A stretch of DNA of 64,000 bases from NCBI RefSeq assembly GCF_023517795.1, contig NZ_CP082928.1, positions 2,232,001 to 2,296,000 of the forward strand, given 5' to 3'. The notes beneath the pieces were generated by a model, which was given only the letters and a program-made list of their open reading frames with translations, was not told the origin of the DNA and made no database searches. A program made the position numbers and the translations under genes. Each line of letters starts with the position of its first letter. Position 1 is the first letter of the stretch. Of the stretch, positions 1-9,721 are shown piece after piece. The stretch comes from Pseudomonas fulva (GTDB taxonomy: Bacteria > Pseudomonadota > Gammaproteobacteria > Pseudomonadales > Pseudomonadaceae).

Positions 1-700
1 TGTCATAGACCAGCGCCGGCATGCCGAAGCTGGGGGCTTCGGCCAGTCGCACGTTGCGCGGGATCACGGTTTGATAGAGCGTGTCGGGGAAATGTTCCTT
101 GAGCTGGGCGGACACGTCGCTGGTCAGGCTGATGCGCGGATCGTACATGGTGCGCAGCAGCCCTTCGATCTTCAGCGCCGGGTTGAGCAGCTTGCCGATG
201 CGCTGGATGCTGTTGACCAGATCGCTCAGCCCCTCGAGGGCGTAGTACTCGCACTGCATGGGGATGATCACCCCATCGGCGGCGACCAGGGCGTTGATCG
301 TCAGCATCGACAGCGCCGGCGGGCAGTCGATGAGGATGTAGTCGTAGTTCTCGCGGATCGGCGCCAGTGCGTAACGCAGACGGCTCTCCTTCATCTTCAT
401 TTCCAGCAGGGACACTTCCGCGGCGGTCAGGTCGCGGTTGGCCGGCAGCAGCTGGTAGCCGCCGTGCTCGGAGAACTGCATGGCCTCGACCAGGTTGCAG
501 TCGCCGACCAGCACGTCGTAGATGGAGTGCTCCAGGGTCTGCTTGTCGATGCCGCTGCCCGTGGTGGCGTTGCCCTGCGGATCGAGGTCGATGAGCAGCA
601 CACGGCGTTTGGTCGCAACCAGAGACGCCGCCAGGTTGATGCAGGTCGTGGTCTTGCCCACGCCGCCTTTCTGGTTGGCGATTGCGAATACTTTAGCCAT
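1..700 (-). CDS. parA: ParA/Soj chromosome-partitioning ATPase (3' end cut by window)
   Basis: Only the first 233 codons are visible, because the reading frame runs off base 1 without a stop. The product starts MAKVFAIANQ and carries the deviant Walker A motif KGGVGKT at residues 11-17, with the signature lysine at 11, the P-loop lysine at 16, and LIDLDPQGN shortly after. This is a MinD/ParA-family ATPase that segregates newly replicated origins together with ParB bound at parS. Two perfect parS sites lie in recF of this window. parB is expected just beyond the left edge. The gene follows rsmG and mnmG on the same strand, as is usual beside bacterial origins. Identification is firm, but the C-terminal part cannot be examined. 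Confidence 0.95.
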   Translation of the reverse strand, partial: MAKVFAIANQKGGVGKTTTCINLAASLVATKRRVLLIDLDPQGNATTGSGIDKQTLEHSIYDVLVGDCNLVEAMQFSEHGGYQLLPANRDLTAAEVSLLEMKMKESRLRYALAPIRENYDYILIDCPPALSMLTINALVAADGVIIPMQCEYYALEGLSDLVNSIQRIGKLLNPALKIEGLLRTMYDPRISLTSDVSAQLKEHFPDTLYQTVIPRNVRLAEAPSFGMPALVYD

Positions 701-713
701 GTTGCCGTTCCCC

Positions 714-1358
714 CTAAACCGAGCGACGCAGTATCAACAGATGGCGCTGGCCTTGGCAACCGGGAACCTTGAGCACCTGGGTGGCGGTGAGACGGAAGTC
801 CGCCGGCAGCGCCTGCAGCTCGTCATCCGGGTGCACGCCCTTCATGGCCAGCCACCGGGTATGGCCATCGCCCAGGTGGCGCGTCCAGTTGGCAAAATCC
901 TCCAGGGAGCTGAACGCCCGCGAGCAGATGCCGTTGAACGGCCGCTCGGGCGTGAACGCTTCCACCCGACTGTGGATAACTTCCAGGTTGGTCAGCTTCA
1001 GCTCGAGCTTCACCTGGGTGAGAAAGCGGGTCTTCTTGCCGTTGGAGTCGAGCAGGGTGAAACGTCGCTCGGGAAACAGGATGGCCAGCGGAATGCCCGG
1101 CATACCGCCGCCGCTGCCGACGTCCAGCCAGTTATCCCCAGCCTCGGCCACGAAGGGCACCACGCTGAGGCTGTCGAGCAGATGCCGCGACACCATCTCG
1201 TCCGGGTCGCGCACGGCGGTCAGGTTGTAGGCCTTGTTCCACTTGATCAGCAGCGCCAGGTAACCCAGCAGCTGGGTCTGCTGCTGTTCGGTCAACTCGA
1301 CGCCCAGATCATGGGCGCCCTGCTGCAGTTCTTCGGCATGGCGAGCGGTAACGGACAT
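714..1358 (-). CDS. rsmG: 16S rRNA (guanine-527-N7)-methyltransferase RsmG (GidB)
   Basis: The 214-residue protein has the family's normal length. The SAM-binding motif [11 protein letters not shown] sits at residues 78-88, preceded by the conserved [11 protein letters not shown] and RHLLDSL segments. RsmG methylates N7 of G527 in 16S rRNA, and its loss gives low-level streptomycin resistance in many bacteria. Its start codon overlaps the stop of mnmG by one base (1358), so the pair is probably translationally coupled. parA follows 13 bases downstream. A perfect DnaA box lies inside the coding sequence at 971-979. Confidence 0.96.
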   Translation of the reverse strand: MSVTARHAEELQQGAHDLGVELTEQQQTQLLGYLALLIKWNKAYNLTAVRDPDEMVSRHLLDSLSVVPFVAEAGDNWLDVGSGGGMPGIPLAILFPERRFTLLDSNGKKTRFLTQVKLELKLTNLEVIHSRVEAFTPERPFNGICSRAFSSLEDFANWTRHLGDGHTRWLAMKGVHPDDELQALPADFRLTATQVLKVPGCQGQRHLLILRRSV

Positions 1359-3253
1359 CAGGCGCTCTGCTCCAGCTGGCGGCCGGCGCCGCGCTTTTTC
1401 AGGTGGATCAGCAGCAGGGAAATGGCCGCCGGCGTGACACCCGGAATGCGCGACGCCTGACCGAGGGTCTGCGGCCGAGCGTTGCCGAGCTTGTGCTGGA
1501 TCTCCTTGGACAGTCCGGAAATCGTCGCGTAGTCGATATCCACAGGCAGCCCGGTTTCCTCACTGGCGCGCAGGCGAGCGATCTCGTCCTGCTGACGCTC
1601 GATGTAGCCGGCGTACTTGGTCTTGATCTCGACCTGCTCGGCAACCTGCGGATCTTCGGCGCCTTCGCCGGTCACCTCGACCAGGCCGGCGTAATCGATT
1701 TCCGGGCGCGACAGCAGGTTGAGCAGGTTGTACTCATGGGTCAGCGGCGTGCCGAAGCGCGCGACGATGGCCTCGCCCTGGGGCGTGTTCGGGCGCACCC
1801 AGGTGCTTTTCAGGCGCTGTTCTTCCTTGGCGATGCCTTCGCGCTTGGCCTCGAAGGCAGCCCAGCGCTGGTCGTCGACCAGGCCCAGCTCGCGGCCCTT
1901 CTCGGTCAGGCGCAGGTCGGCGTTGTCCTCACGCAGGATCAGCCGGTACTCGGCCCGCGAGGTGAACATGCGGTACGGCTCCTGGGTACCCAGGGTGATC
2001 AGGTCGTCGACCAGCACGCCGATGTAGGCCTCGTCGCGACGCGGGCACCAGGCCTCCCTGCCCTGGGCGCGCAGCGCGGCGTTGGCACCGGCGAGCAGGC
2101 CCTGGGCACCGGCTTCTTCGTAACCGGTGGTGCCGTTGATCTGGCCGGCGAAGAACAACCCGCCGATGACCTTGGTCTCGAGGCTGTACTTGAGGTCACG
2201 CGGGTCGAAGTAGTCGTACTCGATGGCGTAGCCCGGGCGCACGATGTGGGCGCTCTCCATGCCGCGGATGCTCTGCACGATCTGCAGCTGCACGTCGAAC
2301 GGCAACGACGTGGAAATCCCGTTGGGGTACAGCTCATGGGTGGTCAGGCCTTCCGGCTCGATGAACACCTGGTGGCTGTCTTTCTCGGCGAAGCGGTGGA
2401 TCTTGTCCTCGATGGACGGACAGTACCGCGGACCCACGCCTTCGATCACCCCGGAATACATCGGCGAACGGTCGAGGTTCGCGGCGATGATCTCGTGGGT
2501 GCGGGCATTGGTGTGGGTGATCCAGCAGCTCACCTGGCGGGGGTGCTGCTGCTTGTTGCCCATGAAGGACATCACCGGGATCGGCGTATCGCCAGGCTGC
2601 TCGGTCATCTGGGTGAAGTCCACCGAACGGCCGTCGATGCGTGGCGGCGTGCCGGTCTTCAGACGACCGACGCGCAGCGGCAATTCGCGCAGGCGTTTGG
2701 CCAGGGCGATAGAGGGCGGGTCCCCTGCGCGGCCACCGGAGTAGTTCTGCAGACCGATGTGGATAAGTCCGCCAAGGAAGGTGCCGGTGGTCAGTACCAC
2801 GGAGTCGGCGAAGAAGCGCAGACCCATCTGGGTGACCACGCCTTTGACCTCGTCCTGCTCGACGATCAGATCGTCGGCGGCCTGCTGGAATATCCACAGG
2901 TTGGGCTGGTTTTCCAGGATCTCGCGCACCGCTGCCTTGTACAGAATGCGGTCAGCCTGGGCTCGGGTCGCACGCACTGCCGGACCCTTGCGGCTATTGA
3001 GTACGCGGAACTGAATGCCACCCAGATCGGTAGCGGTGGCCATGGCACCGCCCAGGGCATCGATTTCCTTGACCAGGTGGCTCTTGCCGATGCCGCCGAT
3101 GGCCGGGTTGCAGCTCATCTGCCCGAGGGTTTCCACGTTGTGGGTCAGCAACAGGGTTTTCACCCCCATGCGCGCCGCTGCAAGCGCAGCCTCGGTACCG
3201 GCATGACCGCCGCCGATGACGATCACTTGAAAACGGGAAGGGAAATCCACCAC
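1358..3253 (-). CDS. mnmG: tRNA uridine-5-carboxymethylaminomethyl(34) synthesis enzyme MnmG (GidA)
   Basis: MnmG is the FAD-containing partner of MnmE. Together they install the cmnm5 group on U34 of tRNAs reading NNA/NNG codons. The open frame extends up to 3400, but I place the start at the GTG at 3253. This gives 631 residues, the usual family size, and starts the protein at VDFPSRF just before the FAD-binding [12 protein letters not shown] motif (about residues 12-23). The extra 49 upstream residues look non-coding. Other family marks are [15 protein letters not shown], the GxxCPSIEDK-type segment [12 protein letters not shown], and the C-terminal [12 protein letters not shown]. The upstream spacer resembles a replication origin. 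One DnaA box falls in the gene at 2758-2766. Confidence 0.96.
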   Translation of the reverse strand: MVDFPSRFQVIVIGGGHAGTEAALAAARMGVKTLLLTHNVETLGQMSCNPAIGGIGKSHLVKEIDALGGAMATATDLGGIQFRVLNSRKGPAVRATRAQADRILYKAAVREILENQPNLWIFQQAADDLIVEQDEVKGVVTQMGLRFFADSVVLTTGTFLGGLIHIGLQNYSGGRAGDPPSIALAKRLRELPLRVGRLKTGTPPRIDGRSVDFTQMTEQPGDTPIPVMSFMGNKQQHPRQVSCWITHTNARTHEIIAANLDRSPMYSGVIEGVGPRYCPSIEDKIHRFAEKDSHQVFIEPEGLTTHELYPNGISTSLPFDVQLQIVQSIRGMESAHIVRPGYAIEYDYFDPRDLKYSLETKVIGGLFFAGQINGTTGYEEAGAQGLLAGANAALRAQGREAWCPRRDEAYIGVLVDDLITLGTQEPYRMFTSRAEYRLILREDNADLRLTEKGRELGLVDDQRWAAFEAKREGIAKEEQRLKSTWVRPNTPQGEAIVARFGTPLTHEYNLLNLLSRPEIDYAGLVEVTGEGAEDPQVAEQVEIKTKYAGYIERQQDEIARLRASEETGLPVDIDYATISGLSKEIQHKLGNARPQTLGQASRIPGVTPAAISLLLIHLKKRGAGRQLEQSA

Positions 3254-3788
3254 GCACCTCGTGCCTGTTGAGAAGGGAGCTTTTGGGAAAGGGCGGCAAG
3301 TATAGGGATTTAGCCCGGCTGAAAGAAGCCTTTTGCACAAAAAATAGCCAACGGGTCGTGCCTCCGAGAAAGGAGCGTTTACTTGCGGACTGTTTTCCAC
3401 CGGGACGTTGTGCAGAGCTCGGAAGTAAATAGAAGAAAAGAATGATTTTTTTAAAAGGCTTGTTTTTATGTTTATAAATGGTGTCCACGATATCTGTGGA
3501 TAGATCGCTACAAGCCTTTATTAATCGAATGTACAGCGATGTATGAAAGCGGGACTATCTTGAGTGGCACATGTGCGGCAGCAGTGATCACCCTGTGCAT
3601 AAAAACCATGGTTATTCACAGCGCGGTTTATCCCTCCCTTAGTCACCGGGTTATCGCCAGGGCTCATGGACGCTTTTCCACAGGGCTTATTTTCCCTGTG
3701 AATGCTTATGAGGATCGATAAATTTGCTCAGGACGTCGCACGAACCCCTCGACTCTGCGGCAAAGGGGTGTGGATAAAAGGGAGGGAG
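3254..3788. other. Origin-like intergenic region upstream of mnmG (DnaA boxes plus AT-rich tract)
   Basis: This 535-base spacer holds no convincing gene. It has an AT-rich stretch at about 3428-3480, a consensus DnaA box TGTGGATAG at 3495-3503 and a perfect TGTGGATAA at 3769-3777. One-mismatch boxes occur at 3594-3602 (TGTGCATAA), 3612-3620 (TTATTCACA) and 3674-3682 (TTTTCCACA). The AT-rich module at 3454-3476 is repeated almost exactly in the rpmH-dnaA spacer (12398-12420), with the same 16-base gap to the motif TCTGTGGATA. From memory, pseudomonads have been reported to carry a second origin-like region near gidA. Whether this one fires is not visible from sequence. Confidence 0.75.
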
Positions 3789-4244
3789 TTATTGGGAAGC
3801 GCGGGCGCCCTGCTCGACCATCTTCTTCATGAGCGTGTCGGAATTGACGTCGTAGCGAAACAGCAGGGGCTTACCGTCCGCATTTTCCAGGTAGAAGGAT
3901 TCGGTACCCTCCCCCTCGTCAAAGCGGGTGTTGTACAGCAGGAGGGTAAGCGGCTGTCCGGTATCCGCCTTCACGGAAGCCTGGCTCACCAGCCGTGTTT
4001 CCTGCGCTTCTCCCAAACCGCGATTGACCACGGTCAGCAGGTCGATGAATTCCTGCTCGCTGGCATTGGCCTTCAGTCCCTGCGACGAAGCCTGGTAGAT
4101 GGCCGTGTAGCGACCTTGCTGCATATCCTGATGGAATCGTTCCACATAGTCGTTGCCGGCGCTGAGGAAGTCATCGTCGCCTGCCGAGCAGCCGATCAAG
4201 AGCACACAGCCCAGTGCCGCAAGGGCCTTGCCGATCCGGTACAT
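3789..4244 (-). CDS. Small lipoprotein next to Rhs; candidate immunity protein
   Basis: The product is 151 residues with a hydrophobic N-terminus and a lipobox ending LIGC, so Cys19 would be the lipidated residue. The following residues are Ser and Ala, without the +2 Asp that retains lipoproteins in the inner membrane, so outer-membrane sorting is plausible. The rest is a soluble alpha/beta-looking domain. I recognise no family with certainty; it faintly resembles small periplasmic DUF4019-type domains. The gene begins one base after the Rhs stop codon, the position normally taken by the cognate immunity gene. If so, the Rhs toxin should act in the periplasm or on the envelope. This function is inference from context only. 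Confidence 0.7.
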   Translation of the reverse strand: MYRIGKALAALGCVLLIGCSAGDDDFLSAGNDYVERFHQDMQQGRYTAIYQASSQGLKANASEQEFIDLLTVVNRGLGEAQETRLVSQASVKADTGQPLTLLLYNTRFDEGEGTESFYLENADGKPLLFRYDVNSDTLMKKMVEQGARASQ

Positions 4245-4245
4245 A

Positions 4246-7200
4246 TCAATCCCTCAAGCAAATCTGTTTTTGTTCACAGGCCATCACCCCGCCTGAAGCA
4301 CCACCTCCGATGCTTGCGCCGCCACTTACCGTGACGTTGCTGGGTTTGCCTATTTCGGACATCACACTGCCGCCAAATTTTCCCAGGAATCCACCGCCGC
4401 CAAACACGCCGACGCTCTTTGTCGTGCCACTGGTTGGAGGCGCGTTGCTTGCCGAAACGTTGCCGCCGACGCCGAAGGACGCACCGGGGCCAAGTGTTCC
4501 ACAGGTCGTGTAATACACGCAGAGGTTGAACCACTGGTCCTTCTTCTTCTTTCCTGTGGCTATGCCGAAGGCACCAGAGCCACCGCCACCGGCGTTACCC
4601 GCCATGCTGACATCGGCCGAAATGGAACCCTCGAAGCCTCGGGTGGGATACAGCGCCTCGCTGACCTGTTCCGGCGTCGCGCCGTTCTGGTACATGTACT
4701 GAGCCAGCGAAGCCTGTTGCTGTATAGCGGGGCTATTGGTGATGAAATCCCACAGCCCGAGGGGATCCACGCCCAGTGTAGGCAGCTCCGTGTAGCGATA
4801 GGTGTTCGCGCCGGCCAGCAGGCCCAGTGGATCCTGGGTCAGATAGCGCCCGGCCTGTGGGTCGTAGTAGCGGAAGCGGTTGTAATGCAGGCCGCTTTCC
4901 ACATCCAGGTACTGACCCTGGAAGCGAATCGGCTGATCCGTGCTGCCCTGTTCGTTGCCGATGGCATGCCAATCGCTCGATTCGCCGCTCCACAGCAGGT
5001 TGCCGTGTGTGTCGGTCAGGCGCAGCGGCGTACCCAGGTGATCGGTATGGAAGAACGCCAGACGCAGATCGTCGACGGCAGGGCGCATGGCATCTGGTAG
5101 AGCCTGTCCTTCATGACCCAACTGCCGGCGGATCTCCAGGACCTCGGCACTTTCCTGCTGGCGTAGCTGTTCCATACGCAATAAAGGGACGAAGCTGTCT
5201 GGCTGGTGCACAGTGGTGCGCAACTGATCTGCCTGGGCTTCTGCGCACTGACGATGATTGTCCCAGCCGTAATAATTGCGCTGTTGCTGGCCATCGCGCC
5301 AGACGTCCTTGGCAATGCGCCGCGACAGGCCGTCATAGTGATAGCGGGCCTGCAGCGTCCGTCCATCGGACTCGACACGTTGCAGATGAACCAGGCGGTT
5401 GGCGCCATCGTAGCCCAATAGCATACGGGCTCCATTGGGCTCGATGCGTTCGATCAGGTTGCCGACCCTGTCATAGTGAAACTGGTGGCCATCCAGGTGA
5501 GCGATGCGGTTATCCGCGCAGTGCTGGCCAGAGTTATCCACACGGTTACCGGCCGGATCGAAGTGGTAGTAACGGAAAAGATCACCCTGCGCGCTTGCGA
5601 TCAGACGGCCAGCCTGGTCGTAGCGGTACTCGATAGCCGACGCGGTAGTATCGTGGATGGCAACGAGGTCGCCCTGGGCGCCGTACTGATAGCGCCGCTG
5701 CCACTGTGTTCCGGCTAAGGTTTTCAGTGCACCGGCAATCAGTCGGTTGGCCTGATCGTGTTGCCGGGACTCGCTGAATAGTACACTGCCATCGGTTCGG
5801 CGGCGGGCATCGCGATGGATCTCCCGGTGGCCGGCATCGCGTTCGAAGGCCAGCTCGACCGCGTCGACCACCACGCCGTGCAGATGCCCCGATCCATAGA
5901 GCAGCCAGTTGACCCGCGGGGCATCACCGTAGCGGCTGCTTTCCCTATTGCCCAGTGGGTCGAGCTGATGCTCGACGGCGTATACCCAGTCTGCGCCGAA
6001 GGTTTGCAGCTCATGGACGATCCGACCTGCCGCGTCATAGCTGAAGCGCACATCGCTGTCCTGGGATTTCACGCCCAGCAGCTGACCTCCGGGGCTCCAG
6101 GTATAACTTTCGCTGAAGGCTTCGGCATGCTCGGTGGCGGGCAGGTGCCGACGCAGCAGCCGGCCCTGCGCGTCATATTCGAAACGAATCAGGCGGCCTT
6201 CGTCGTCGCGTTCTTCCAACAGGTTGCCGGCTGCGTCGTAACGGTACTGGCGAACGCGGCCGTCGAGATCCTGCTGCTGAATCAGGCGATCCACTTCATC
6301 GTAGGCAAAGCGAATCTGTGCGCCATTCTCGTTCTGCACACTGATCAGGCGCCCTGCCGGGTCATAGGCGTAGTGCTGCGTACCACCGTTCGGGTTGGTC
6401 AGGCTGGTCAGCCTGTTGAAGCGGTCCCACGTAAAGCTCGCCTGCCTGACCTGGCTGGCAGCCCCAACCATGCGGCCAAGGTGATCGTAGGTGAAGTCGA
6501 TCTGGGTGCCATCGGGCTCGACTCGTCTGAGCGTACGGCCCATGGCGTCGCGTTGATAGCGAACGCATTGTCCAAGTGGTCCCTTTTGCGAAATCAGCCA
6601 GCCATTACTGTCGTATTCGCAGGTTGTGGTGTGCCCGGAACAGTCGGTGTAGCGCTCCAGGGCGCCAAAGCGATTCCAGGCCAGGTGCCGCGTGCCGCCT
6701 TTGCCATCAGTGATCGTCGTCGGCCGATCAGGCAGGCATGGATCCTGATACGCCCGTTGTGTCTGCGCGCCCTGCGGGTCGATGAAGTTGACCAGGTTGC
6801 CGCGCTCGTCGCGCAGCATCTGCCATTCATGGCCATCGGCGTTGCGTATGCCGGTGACCAAGCCGTTGTCGTCATCGAGAAAGTAGCGCGTACCGGTCTT
6901 GCCGGGTTCCTCGAGCTCTGCTCGCATGCCCTCGCCATTGAAGCGCGCCTGCATCACTCGCTGCAGCGGATCCTTGATGGTCGCCAGGCGGCCGTAGGCG
7001 TCGTAGGTGAATTCGATGCGACTGCCGTCGGCCCGTTCGTGGGCGACCCACTGACGCTCGGCGCCCTGGCCTTCGAACAGATAGCGCTCGCGCCGGCCAA
7101 GGTTGTCGACCACCTCGGTATGGTTTGGCTCGTAGTGATAGGCGCGGCTCAGGCCATCCCGTTCGATCTGTCGGATGACCTTGCCGGCGGGCTCATGCAG

Positions 7201-8148
7201 GTCCCACTCATAACGGACTTCGAGGCCTTCTGGCTGTGCATGAGCCACCAGCATATGGTTCTGCCACTCGAAGCGACGCGTCACCTGCCCCATGCGGTTA
7301 CGCACTTCGAGGAGATCACCGCTGTCGTTGAAGCTGTAGGTCACCAGCCAGTCGAGCCCCGGCTGGGTTGGGTCGAGGCCGGCAGGCAGTGGGCCGTTCG
7401 GGTTGCCGAGAATGACCCCGTACAGACGCAGCCCCGAGTCACCTGGAATTGGCTCGCCCACCTGTTGATAGATGAAGGCGTAGCTGCGACCCGCACTGTC
7501 CCTTACGCACGCCAGGCTGCCCGAGGCGTTCCAACTGAACTCGGTGCGGTAGCCATTGCGATCGAAGCTGGCGTGCAGCAGCCAGCGTCCCTCGCCGCTA
7601 CGCAGAAAGTGCAGGAATACCCGCTCGCGCAGCACCACGACCGAGCCTTCGTGCTGCTGCACGGAGAGCGGTACGCCAGTCCACTTGCTGTCCCAGGGCT
7701 CAAACGACTGATAGGGATCATTGCCACCGCGGCGAATCCACAGCAGTTCGCTACCGGAATAGAACGCAGCGCCTGGCGCCAATGCCGGGAAGCCAATGCG
7801 CCGACCCTGGGAGTCGACCAACACCGTATGCTCGCCGCTTACCTCCAGCCCCAGCCCTTCGGCGGGCAACGCCCAGCCCTGGCCAAGGCTGCCGATGCGC
7901 TCATTGCTGGAGACATACATGCGCATGAAGGCGAAAGGGATGGGCGCCGGCAGCGAGAAATCCAATTCGCCCGGAAGAATCTTCACGCCAAGCATCGGGT
8001 TGACCGGCTGCCCAGTTGCCGGGCCGCACGCCGAAGGACGATCCGCCTTGCCGACAGCGGTACTGCCCACGAATACGTTGGGCGAGCCGGAAACGATCAC
8101 GGAACCGGCCACCTTGTGACCGATATGGGAAACCGGAAGGCCACTCAT
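4246..8148 (-). CDS. Rhs/YD-repeat polymorphic toxin with truncated PAAR-like N-terminus and novel C-terminal domain
   Basis: The protein has 1300 residues. Residues about 1-45 look like a shortened PAAR-type tip domain (GSPNVFVGSTAVGKAD), followed by a DUF6531-like segment. A long array of YD repeats follows (for example RYDAAGNLLEERDDEGRLI) to about residue 1040. The Rhs core signature PIRFQGQYLDVESGLHYNRF is at about 1080-1100 and the self-cleavage boundary motif DPLGL ends at residue 1132. The last 168 residues (bases 4249-4752) form the variable effector domain. It is strikingly Gly/Ser-rich, with four cysteines, a KKKK patch and no nuclease motif I recognise. Such proteins are type VI or contact-dependent antibacterial effectors. 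A lipoprotein gene abuts the 3' end. The insertion separates mnmG from mnmE. Confidence 0.92.
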   Translation of the reverse strand: MSGLPVSHIGHKVAGSVIVSGSPNVFVGSTAVGKADRPSACGPATGQPVNPMLGVKILPGELDFSLPAPIPFAFMRMYVSSNERIGSLGQGWALPAEGLGLEVSGEHTVLVDSQGRRIGFPALAPGAAFYSGSELLWIRRGGNDPYQSFEPWDSKWTGVPLSVQQHEGSVVVLRERVFLHFLRSGEGRWLLHASFDRNGYRTEFSWNASGSLACVRDSAGRSYAFIYQQVGEPIPGDSGLRLYGVILGNPNGPLPAGLDPTQPGLDWLVTYSFNDSGDLLEVRNRMGQVTRRFEWQNHMLVAHAQPEGLEVRYEWDLHEPAGKVIRQIERDGLSRAYHYEPNHTEVVDNLGRRERYLFEGQGAERQWVAHERADGSRIEFTYDAYGRLATIKDPLQRVMQARFNGEGMRAELEEPGKTGTRYFLDDDNGLVTGIRNADGHEWQMLRDERGNLVNFIDPQGAQTQRAYQDPCLPDRPTTITDGKGGTRHLAWNRFGALERYTDCSGHTTTCEYDSNGWLISQKGPLGQCVRYQRDAMGRTLRRVEPDGTQIDFTYDHLGRMVGAASQVRQASFTWDRFNRLTSLTNPNGGTQHYAYDPAGRLISVQNENGAQIRFAYDEVDRLIQQQDLDGRVRQYRYDAAGNLLEERDDEGRLIRFEYDAQGRLLRRHLPATEHAEAFSESYTWSPGGQLLGVKSQDSDVRFSYDAAGRIVHELQTFGADWVYAVEHQLDPLGNRESSRYGDAPRVNWLLYGSGHLHGVVVDAVELAFERDAGHREIHRDARRRTDGSVLFSESRQHDQANRLIAGALKTLAGTQWQRRYQYGAQGDLVAIHDTTASAIEYRYDQAGRLIASAQGDLFRYYHFDPAGNRVDNSGQHCADNRIAHLDGHQFHYDRVGNLIERIEPNGARMLLGYDGANRLVHLQRVESDGRTLQARYHYDGLSRRIAKDVWRDGQQQRNYYGWDNHRQCAEAQADQLRTTVHQPDSFVPLLRMEQLRQQESAEVLEIRRQLGHEGQALPDAMRPAVDDLRLAFFHTDHLGTPLRLTDTHGNLLWSGESSDWHAIGNEQGSTDQPIRFQGQYLDVESGLHYNRFRYYDPQAGRYLTQDPLGLLAGANTYRYTELPTLGVDPLGLWDFITNSPAIQQQASLAQYMYQNGATPEQVSEALYPTRGFEGSISADVSMAGNAGGGGSGAFGIATGKKKKDQWFNLCVYYTTCGTLGPGASFGVGGNVSASNAPPTSGTTKSVGVFGGGGFLGKFGGSVMSEIGKPSNVTVSGGASIGGGASGGVMACEQKQICLRD

Positions 8149-8278
8149 TCTGTAGTCCTTTACTGAGGCTATCTGAAGGCGCCGATTGTAGCTGCCCCAC
8201 GATCGGACTATCTCGTCAAGCCAGCGTTCACGACACCGTGAGGTTTCACGGACTTATCCACAGCGCTTTCCAAGATTT

Positions 8279-9646
8279 TTACTTGCCGATGCAGAAGCTG
8301 GAGAAGATCCGCCCCAGCAGGTCGTCGGAGCTGAATGCACCGGTGATCTCGCCAAGGGCCTGCTGGGCCTGGCGCAGGTCTTCGGCGAGCAACTCACCGG
8401 CGCCGGCGAGGGTCAGCTGGGCGTGGCCGTGATCGAGGTGACGTTGCGCCTGGTGCAGGGCGTCGAGGTGGCGGCGGCGGGCGCTGAAACCGCTTTCCGC
8501 GGTCTGCTGGAAGCCCATGCAGGCCTTCAGGTGCTCACGCAGCAGCTCCAGGCCTTCGCTGGATCTGGCGGAAAGCGCCAGGGTGGCCTGCCCGTCGTTG
8601 GCGTTGTGCAGAGCCACCGGCTCGCCGGACAGATCGGCCTTGTTGCGAATCAGCGTAACCCGGGCCATGTCCGGCCGTTGCTGCAGGAATTCGGGCCACA
8701 AGGCGAAGGGGTCGGCCGCTTCCGGTGCCGTCGAATCGACGACCAGCAGCACGCGGTCCGCCTCGCCGATCGCTTTCAGTGCACGCTCCACGCCAATCCG
8801 CTCGACCTGATCATCGGTATCACGCAGCCCGGCGGTATCGACCACGTGCAGCGGCATGCCATCGATGTGGATATGTTCGCGCAACACATCGCGGGTAGTG
8901 CCGGCGATATCGGTGACGATGGCCGCCTCGCGACCCGCCAGCGCATTGAGCAGGCTGGACTTGCCGGCATTCGGCCGGCCGGCGATCACCACGGTCATGC
9001 CGTCGCGCAGCAGGGCGCCCTGCCCGGCTTCGCGCAGCACTGTGGATAACTGCTCGCGCACGCCTTCGAGCAAACTCAGCACGTGGCCATCGGCGAGAAA
9101 GTCGATTTCCTCTTCCGGGAAGTCGATGGCCGCCTCGACATAGATGCGCAGGGCGATCAGGCGCTCGGTGAGCTCGTGCACGCGTCGCGAGAACTCGCCC
9201 TGCAGCGAGCGCACGGCATTGCGCGCCGCCTCGGCCGAGCTGGCCTCGATCAGGTCGGCGATCGCTTCGGCCTGCGCCAGGTCGAGCTTGTCGTTGAGAA
9301 ATGCCCGCTCGCTGAATTCCCCCGGGCGCGCCTGCCGGGCGCCGAGTTCCAGGCAGCGTTGCAGGAGCATGTCCAGCACCACGGGGCCGCCATGGCCCTG
9401 CAGCTCGAGCACGTCCTCACCGGTGAACGAATGGGGGCCAGGGAAGAACAGCAGCAGGCCCTCGTCGATCACCTCGCCAGCATCGTCATGCCAGGCACCA
9501 TGGTGGGCATGGCGTGGCTTGGGTTCGATGCCGCTCAGGGTAATGGCGATCATCCGGGCACGGGGGCCGGAGACGCGGACGATGCCGACCCCGCCACGAC
9601 CCTGGGCGGTGGCGACGGCGGCGATGGTTTCACGGGGAGTGGACAT
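8279..9646 (-). CDS. mnmE: tRNA modification GTPase MnmE (TrmE)
   Basis: MnmE is the GTPase partner of MnmG in U34 modification. The open frame begins at 9682, but the family start [19 protein letters not shown] is at 9646, giving 455 residues, the usual length. The N-terminal folate-binding domain spans about residues 1-120. The G domain lies inside the helical domain, with P-loop GRPNAGKSS at 223-231 and DTAGLRD at 270-276. The C-terminus ends in the conserved FCIGK, whose cysteine is part of the active site. A short hairpin (ACGCCCC/GGGGCGT) lies between yidC and this gene at about 9672-9690. One DnaA box is inside the gene at 9041-9049. Confidence 0.97.
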   Translation of the reverse strand: MSTPRETIAAVATAQGRGGVGIVRVSGPRARMIAITLSGIEPKPRHAHHGAWHDDAGEVIDEGLLLFFPGPHSFTGEDVLELQGHGGPVVLDMLLQRCLELGARQARPGEFSERAFLNDKLDLAQAEAIADLIEASSAEAARNAVRSLQGEFSRRVHELTERLIALRIYVEAAIDFPEEEIDFLADGHVLSLLEGVREQLSTVLREAGQGALLRDGMTVVIAGRPNAGKSSLLNALAGREAAIVTDIAGTTRDVLREHIHIDGMPLHVVDTAGLRDTDDQVERIGVERALKAIGEADRVLLVVDSTAPEAADPFALWPEFLQQRPDMARVTLIRNKADLSGEPVALHNANDGQATLALSARSSEGLELLREHLKACMGFQQTAESGFSARRRHLDALHQAQRHLDHGHAQLTLAGAGELLAEDLRQAQQALGEITGAFSSDDLLGRIFSSFCIGK

Positions 9647-9721
9647 AACGTTCTCCAGACGCTGGATAGCAGAACGCCCCACGAGGGGGCGTCTGTCATG
9701 TAGCGGGTGAAGCGCGAAGGC

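Noticed and set aside
1403..3271. 622-codon open frame antisense to mnmG
   Set aside because: It mirrors a well-conserved gene in high-GC DNA, has no recognisable domain and low-complexity Ala/Gly/Leu/Val composition. It is a shadow frame.
3539..4334. Two plus-strand open frames in the mnmG-side spacer and over the lipoprotein gene
   Set aside because: They cross DnaA boxes and the opposite-strand lipoprotein gene, with no domain; the spacer is better explained as origin-like DNA.
5815..8166. 783-codon open frame antisense to the Rhs gene
   Set aside because: Same reasoning; the opposite strand encodes a clear YD-repeat protein.
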